Of a DNA stretch of 64,000 nucleotides, positions 28,101-37,100 are shown piece by piece. Source of the stretch: Flabesymbios commensalis (lineage: Eukaryota; Annelida; Polychaeta; Terebellida; Flabelligeridae); contig OZ024902.1 of the NCBI GenBank assembly GCA_964017125.1, forward strand, positions 56,282,791-56,346,790, given 5' to 3'. Both the position numbers and the translations under genes were made by a program. How positions within the stretch are numbered: the first letter of the stretch is position 1; the number at the start of each line of letters is the position of its first letter. Below the pieces are notes generated by a model. It was not told the origin of the DNA. It searched no databases and worked only from the letters and a program-made list of their open reading frames with translations.

Positions 28101-31100
28101 CAATCTTGCCTATCCGACTCAGGGGTTGTAAATTGTTGCATGCTTTTTTTCAGTAACAAGGTTCACTTCGCTCTAATTCCTTTCTTGTCTAACTCTTGAC
28201 TTGCATCTAACTGGTATCAAAATGTGTGGTACTTACATAAAAGATTAAGGCTTTAAAATCCAATGTTGAATAGTTAAGAAGCATATTTGTCTAAACACTA
28301 GATTTTGTTCTCTCTCATTCTAGAGTGACTATCTCAGTACATACTATGGAGCTTTGTGCAGCGTGCGTTGGAAAAAATATACATTTATTATATCATGCCA
28401 GCATGTTTATAGTTCCCACTTTTCCATTTGTTCCCTTATCCCTTTTTCTATAGAAGTAAGATCGCTGATATTTTCTCCATTCCCCACATACCGGTAGATG
28501 CATGTAATGTATATAGTGATATATGAATTTAAAACTATTTAGAATGAGAATGCAGAATCTATACAATTTTGTCCCACTTAAAATTGTGTGTCCTGATGGC
28601 TACATATGTGCTATCAATTATTCAGACTGGAGTAACTGAGGTATACAGTTTTCCAGATTTTCTCGGAATTCTGGATTTTTCAAATTCTGGATCCATGCTA
28701 TGGCCTAAAAATTTTTACTTCTAAAAAGTAGATCCAGATTTTTCCCTATATGCGTCACTGACTTATTTTGAATAAAATTAATTCAATAGAAAATGCCACT
28801 GTTCTACCCATTGTAATCAGCTTCAATTTGATAAACTACTTTATTTTATTTCTAATATTGCGCACTTCCCAGCTTAACCTTTCTACCACTATAAATCATA
28901 TCTAGTTGTTTTTAATCTGTTTTATCAGCCGGATAAATCACTGTTATTGGGAATGAAATGTGTGTTTTAACATAAAGGTTTGCAAATTTCTTGTTTCAAA
29001 TTAAACAAAATTTTCATCCATTAGAAGTTGCAGGTCACGGTAGTGAGACACAACTTAACCCTTATTTAAGCGCTGATTTTTTTTATGTAAATCATGGAGA
29101 ACAAAGGGTTTTCTTCAATTTGAAACCATCATAAATGTTTTATTCAGCTCTCTTTCCGATTTATTTGAATACCTATGTTATGGGTCTACGACCAATAGAA
29201 ATATTTGTAGTCTTACAGTGCGGGGATAGACTTTAGTTGTCAGAATCTTACGTCGACGTCAGATTCTGACGACTAAAGTCAATCCCGGCGCTGTGAGGGT
29301 TAAACTGTGTGGAAATTTCAGATAACTTGGTGGGAAAAGGGTTTAGGTGAATAAAAATAAGTAATAGCTGCGTGTTAAGAGGGATGATATCTTGAAAGTG
29401 TTAATTTAAACAAATGACAATGGCTGAGAATATGACTCCCACTTCAATAGTACATCAGACAGGCAAATACTAAGAACTAATAAAACTACTTAAATGTATG
29501 ATGCAATCAATTGGGGACAATGATGGACAACAGCAAGATTTAAAAAAAAAATAGTTGAGAATTATGTAAGACATCAATATCGCTGACACCGCTCCGCACT
29601 GTGTTAGCTAGACAGGTGTGGGCGTGTTTTGCACACCCAAAACCATCGCAACACCCCCTAGAATTTACTACCGCGCCATGTCAAAACTCTTACCCTAAAA
29701 AAAATTTCACGCACCCAGTCAGCCCAATCCTAGCTAACACTGTGCCGCTCTGTACACAAAGAAAAAAGCAAAATCTTATGCCCCAACTATTCTATGAATC
29801 CCTTAATTGTATGTTTCCATTCTCATTTTGATGCCAAGTACACACTTGTTTATAGGAAAATCTAGCACTAATGGAGGCGAATTAAAATTCAAAATAAACC
29901 CTCATATAATTATGTTTAAGCACAAAACACTCCAATGACCATGTACACACCAGCGCGAAAAACCAATGTGAAATGTTAGGCGTTTTTCCCTGTTCCAAGG
30001 CCAAATAAATAGTAATTTTAAATTCTCTTATCTGAGCATATAAATAATGATCCTGATAACTAATTCTAATAGGTAACACAAACATCATGTTTATGATGTC
30101 ACATATGTTACCCTTTAAATGAGTCTAAATGCGCCATCTGAAAAAGTTAGGTAATTATTATATTTGATAGTACATTCAAATGTGGAACAATGTTGTTTCA
30201 ATGCCAAGCCAACGCCGCAAACAGTGGTCTAGCAGATTACACTAAACCACAGCCACATCTCGTGTCTGCTGGGAATTTCGCTTTGACATAATTATACATG
30301 TAAGCCAGGCAGAGTTGTTAAAATGGGTCTGTCAGAAGTGGAGGGATGGGCGATGGTGTTTGAACTATGTAATGGTACAGCTAGTAAAGTGCATGTGAAT
30401 GTAATTTTTGCAAACTTGTATCTTTTATCAACATTGCTACTCTTGTTGCCATATCCTTGAATTGACATATATTTTACTAGATTGTAAGTGTTTGAAAGCT
30501 TTCGTTTGGCTATATGAAAAAAGTGTATACAGCTCATTTGTGTGATGGCTTTTTCTTTTTTTTCCAAGTTTATATCCATATTAAACCACTTGACTTGGGC
30601 TTTTAATTCCCATATTAACTCTTCCTTTACCAATTTCGCATATGCGAAAACTACCTTCCTTTACCAAATTCACATCTATGCGAAATCCACATGTGTACAA
30701 GCATTAATTGTAATTGAGATATTTCATTACATGCATGGTTGAAAATCGCCAACCAGAATGGTCAATGACATGGATGCAATGTTCTCTTGCATTTTCAATT
30801 TGTGTGATGTGCGTATGCGCATAGCTATAACCTGTATTGAGCCCAGGGGCTACCTCAGGGGTCCTCTTTAGAAAATAAGTCAGTTTCCTGGGGTAGTTTT
30901 ATCAGGGTGAAATCGGTAAAGGAAGAGTTAAAATGTAAAATAATATGATAAAAAAAAAGATTTTTCAGTTTTAAATGTATGTTAATATCAGAGTAGAAGG
31001 TACGTATTTAAACATAAAAGCACAATATGTGGATGATTGTATGTTCTACATTTTGAATTAATTATCACTCATACCTCTTAGATTGTAATATCTCATTATC

Positions 31101-34100
31101 TACATCTTCTATCACCCGAAGTGAACATTATATAATACAAGTATCTCAAATATATGTTTCTCAATCTGACACCCAGCTTTAACATATAGAAGATCAGAAC
31201 CATTTCATATGTATTATGCGACCTTCATTAGACAGCCTCGTCAGCCATAAACAATTATTTAAAAATTCAATTCTAAGATTTATTCTAATAAAATGAAAGA
31301 TGGAAATGTTTTATTTTAGTATACCCAGGTTTGTTTGTTACAATAGTAATTTTATATTATAAAGTGTCTCCTCTATCACCACAATCACAGTGTTAGTACT
31401 ATCGGCAGTACATGGACTTTGTTATGATGCACATCCTGTTCACCATAATGTTATCCCAACATTAACACAAGACATTCATCTTTGGTTTATGTCTCATGCG
31501 TGCTGTGACATAGTAATCAGTCTCCACTCTCTGATGACATCTCACTCTCTGATACAGAGATTGACAAAATACGTTTTTGTAGTTTACCATCACTGATTGT
31601 GGTGTAAGTACAGATGGTATTACATAGAGGTTTACTTATCATCGCACAAGTCATGCTGCTAAAGCTTGTTATGTAAACTGTTCTTGCTTCCGGGTGTGCC
31701 ACTCAGCAATTTAGGAAATCTAAGGGAGCGAAAATTAATTCTATTGTCAAACTAGGATCACAAATTTCATTTTAATAATAATGGAACACCATACAATCAT
31801 TATTTGATATCATGCTGATGAAAAATAAAAAAATATGTAATTACCTTGATAATCGGCAGTATAGAGTAAATATAATACAGTGCATACATGTTTTGACTCC
31901 TTACAGTAGCCCATATAGCACATTACGATGTGAAATCAAATTTTCATCTCTTCGAAATTTTGAGTTGTTAACACGATTCTAAGCTTCTAAGTGCATGAAA
32001 ATTGTAATAATCCTGATGATCATATAAGTGAATAATCCTATCCCTTTTATTTTTTTATACTCTTTGTTTTATCAAGTTGACGATGGAATTGCATGCAATT
32101 TTTAGCTTCCAGAAGAGGCTGAAAAATGCTTATTTAAAAATTTGAATATAGAACTTTGACAAACATACTTTTATATTCTGTGTATATTTTGTGTATGTCG
32201 AAATACAGTAACAATGATCTGAGCGTATATGAATTTTTAAATTTGCTATGTACAATAGCTATGTCTTATTGTGGCCGATTTAATACATTTTGACATTGTG
32301 TGTTTTGTGGATTGGAATAACAGCATAATTTTGAAATCATTTCTGGGTCATCTTTTATCTTTGCACCCTTGTTGCACATTATGCACAATCAAAAGAATTG
32401 TAGTGCAGAGGGTATTACTAGTTAATGTTTCTGTTGCTGTTTTTTGCTGATTGTAATAAATTTCATACATATCAAGTCATAGCTGAACATCTTCATTGGT
32501 TGATGGATATTCACCACAATAAAAGTAAAAAAATCATTGATTTTGTGATATTTCATAATGACACCTGTATTGATCTTCTCACTAAATGTACATACATTTC
32601 ATTTATGACTTTTATCATTACTGCAGTGTAATTTGTTCCTTTTTTCAGATCTGATCCACTGAGACGGAAAAATAAAAAGCCATCTCCAGTGAAAAGAAGG
32701 AGCTCCTCATACAGTCCAAAAAATGCTAAGTTTCTACAAAGTAAGAAAACGACAAGTAGTGGGACCGACAGTGATGCAGAAAGGAAATGTAAGATTAGAC
32801 GGCGACGCTCACTGGTTAAAAAAGCAAGCAGATTGTCATCGACCGAAGAAATAAAGCAAGACTCATCTCAAGGTACATGTAAGCAATATTTTAACCCATA
32901 ACCTTTAAAGCACTGAATTCTTTTTGTAAAATCTATGGAGACCGAAGAATTTTTTTCTTTTTGAAACCATCATAAATGTCTTAGTGAGCTCTTTCTGATT
33001 CATTTGAATACCTATGTTACGAGTGTAGAGCCATTATAAATATGTTTACTCTTACAGCGCGGGGAGCGACTTTAATCTTCAGAATCTGACGTCTACAGAC
33101 GTAAGCTTACGATTAAAGTCGGTCGCCGCGCTGTAAGGGTTAAATTTTGTAACTAGCTGAAGTACTTAGTGTGGAGATTCTGGGCTTATTCATGCTCCAT
33201 GTCTCATTAAAATCAATGTAATTAGTAGAGCAGTTTAACTGAAGCTTGAAGTCTTTTGTATTTTTCCCCGAAGAGAAGCTTCAAATCATTTTGTATGACC
33301 ATCTTTTGTAACAGATCTGGAAGCTGCTGTCGAAGAGAATCTACAAGACATGTCTATGCCTACTATCACTCCAAGGTAAACTGCTCCTTTAAGACTTAAA
33401 TTCCCATAATTTATTCTCATGGAATTTTGTTGTTGTAAGTATACCGTACGTGTACTTAAAATTATCTAATTTTCTTTATCGTGTCTGAAATTGGTATTTA
33501 AGAGACAACAATTGATTTTAGGCATCAACCTTCTGGCTATCTATGTTGTATTTGTACACATTTTTTTATTTAATAACCATTGCAGTGGGGGAGGGGCGGG
33601 GCTAAGAAAGGTGAAATATTGTAAATAGTCATACACCGTGAGACATAATATGTAGTCAAACTAATGGTGAAGAGCTTATAACTAGCATCATTTATGAAAT
33701 TTCTTTTATCAGTGAATAACCCATCTTTGCCATTTTAGTTTGGTATTCGTAGGGTTGACAAACCATTTTATCACACTGACACCAAGTGTTAATCTATCAA
33801 ATGTATGAAATGATCTTACATTTATGATAATCTATGCACAGTCTGACACAAAACCTCTGCAATTCCCAGGGCATGGTCACACTCTGTTTCCATCGAATTT
33901 GTAAGAACTCGTGTCTAATTGACTTTCTCAATTTTATTTTATCTTTTATTTCCTTTTCTCTGTCACTATGAATCAACCTTAAATGTGTCAATGTAAATTC
34001 TCATGCTGAAACTTCACTGCCTGACAATAAATTACAACCCCCATTTTACTCTTTATTGTAAATATTTATAAATTATATTAGCTATAAATGAGATTCACAC

Positions 34101-37100
34101 CAATACTTCTGAATTATTTATTACATTTGTGTTCCATGTTATCTTGACCGGATTTCGAGGTCAAGCTGACCTTTAAATCAGGTCAAATACATGCAGCAGT
34201 CAGCAGTGTCTGAAAACTGTTGACAATAATTTTGAGACACCGCTGACTACTGCATGTATTGGTATATAGCTCCTTGACATAACTGATTATTGTGTTGTTT
34301 TTCTTGCTGTCAGACTCATTACATTGTGTATGGTGAGTTAATAAGCACGGTTTTGATGTGTGGGTTTTTGCCATTGAGCACAAAACATTGAAGCTATGTT
34401 GATTTACTGTATTGTCGGGCATCGATGCTGATGTCAATGTTTATGGCTCGTTTTTTTCTTGATATCTCTACTTTATTCATTCTCCTGAATGGTAAGATTA
34501 GGTGAAGATGAAAAGGCGCTTTGGTTATTATTATGCAGTCTAAATCATTGAATTTAACAATATAGGCCTAATTTTTCTATGTACACCTCAAAAAAAAATA
34601 AAACATCTTGATAAAATATAAATTGTGATAGGTGCAAACAAAAATGTTTGAGGATTAATTGATTAATTTAAATGTCTTAACCAGTTAACTAGTTCGAGTT
34701 AAGCAGCTGATTGACAATGAGATGTGACCCTGTATTTATTTTACTCTCATTAACTGTGGTTTGGATAACAATGATTATTAATGGTTTGGGCCACAGAAAT
34801 ATTCCGGATGTTATCATTACAAGATTGAATTATGTACATATTGGCCACAGATGAGTTTTCAAAATTGAAATTGTACCCTTAGCCTTCATCATCCTGCATG
34901 CATGATCATAATAACCTGAATCTTAGCTCTTTAACCCTTACAATGCTGAATCAATTTTGTATAAGTCATGGAGACCGAAGGGTTTTAATCAATTCGAAAC
35001 CATCCTAAATGTCTTAGTCATCTCTTTCTGATTCATTTGAATACCTATGTTATGGGTCTACGGCCATTACAATTATTTTTAATCTTACGCTGTAAAGGTT
35101 CAACCCTCACGATGGATCAAAGTTTGAGATGGTTTTAGCTCTTACATCGCGGGGATCGACTTTAGACGTCAGAATCTGACGTCTGTAGACGATTTTGATG
35201 ACTAAAGTCGATCCCCCACTGTAAGAGTGAAAAAATCAATAATGGCCGTAGACCAATAACAAGGGTATTCAAATAAATCAGAAAGAGGTGACAAAGACAG
35301 TTATGGTAATTTCAAGTTGAAAAAAACTTTATTTATTCAGCGCTTTAAGGGTTGAAGTGCTGATCACGTCTATAGCCGTTTACAGCCCTTTTATTTGTAC
35401 TCAAACAAGATAGTTTTAAAGGAGAAATGAACATCAAATTTGACGATTAATTCAAGATGTACAAATGTTAGCGCTTCAAGGGTTAACCCTTTTCCTGCTG
35501 ATCACGACAATTCTGGGAAAGGCAGTGACGTCACCGAAAACCGTTTTGAATGGGAACAAAGTTATATAAGACCCCCTCCCCCATACATCATTGTATTAGC
35601 CAGTTCGGCTATTATATTATCCGAATAAACCTGTTACTAAACCTGTTAGTGAGAATGAAATCCCTGTTCAAGTTAATATTAACTTTTATAAATGTTTGGT
35701 CTCAAATTCTGGCAAATATGAGTAATTTTCAACCACTTGAGGTTGTGAATTGCGGTAGCAAGACACAACCTCAGGTGATTAGAAATTAAAATCTATTACC
35801 TTAGCACGATAAGGGTTAAACCTTTGCAATGTCAAGATCTATGCCTATTCATTTTCACTTTTTTTTGCCGTGTCAGATGTTTGTACTACATATACTAGAT
35901 AAGACACAGACAACATCTTTTTATTGAAATATTTTCTGTGTGCCTAGAGATCTGCATGTTTATATGATGTTTGAGGTTTTCTCTCATTAACTCCATTCAT
36001 GTTCTCTAGTCTAAGACAGTTGGTGGCTATGGGAGAATTCTTTCAAATGTGCATGGTATGTCACTCTGAATGACTTCATTTTGCTTTTCATCACTTGGCA
36101 TTAAAGGGATGCATTTCTCTATGAAATTGCATTATGAACCCTTGGAATCTCAAGTACATATTATTTTGTGAATGCACGAAACACCACACAAAATAGATAT
36201 CACTTTCCATGGATTTTCTATTTTTGTGAAATGCACAATATGTAGATAAAAAAATGGTAAATATCTGAATATTAACAGTTAGTTTACATCAACACAGTGA
36301 AGAAGATTTGTCACTTTTTCCCCTACCATTGATAGCATAAACCAGAGAGAAGGGTTTTAATTAGTGCTTTCTTGGCTAAGCTTAAGACACATGCTAGGAT
36401 GTATGCACTATAGCGTTTAAATGTATGTGGACATACATGTATAAAAATGCTTAATACTATGCACAATAAAATAATTTATTTGTCTAGGTACACATAAATA
36501 CACTAATACACGAGTAAGTGTTAATCGCAAAAATATGTCATTTCCTCAAGCAGTCAAATGGAATTTATGGAATTGGGAGTTTGGCAGCTACTGAAATGTA
36601 CAGCTTTTCACCTAGATATATAATAATTACATATTTCAATCTAGACAAAGATACTTTCTAGAATAGATTTCTCACCACATAGCTTTGTAGGAAGTACATT
36701 TGATTACTGTAGATCTTTAACTGTGTAACTTCATGTACTACATATAATGACCCCTTGCATAGAACTAATACCAAATACAAATTGTTGTTCATCTCTTCAA
36801 TCTTCAAATGAAATACCAGCGTATTTTCCATATCTTTGGAAATACATGTAGCACTTTTTGTAATTTGACAAATTGTTTGATTTCATATTTAATTATTTTT
36901 CTTGATCACAGCAGCTGCGGAGAAGTCGCAGAGAGTGCAAATATAAGTTATGTTGGTTAATTCAAAATGGAGGTTAAATACCTTTTATATTTTTTTACTT
37001 TTAAAATTAGACTCTCCCAACACATTATGATGTTATGATGAATTATCGGATCCCTTAGCTGAATATAGTAGCAGTGCTCCAAACATGCATACAAAATTGT

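Larger units (their letters stand above)
27333..32648 (+). other. AGBL5 intron 12
   Basis: A 5.3-kb intron with MITE family A (29055-29303), MITE family Q (30188-30270) and MITE family F (30615-30931). An acceptor-like TTTTTTCAG at about 27488 is followed by [13 protein letters not shown]. This could be an alternative exon but lacks a clear donor. The rest shows nothing. Confidence 0.55.
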
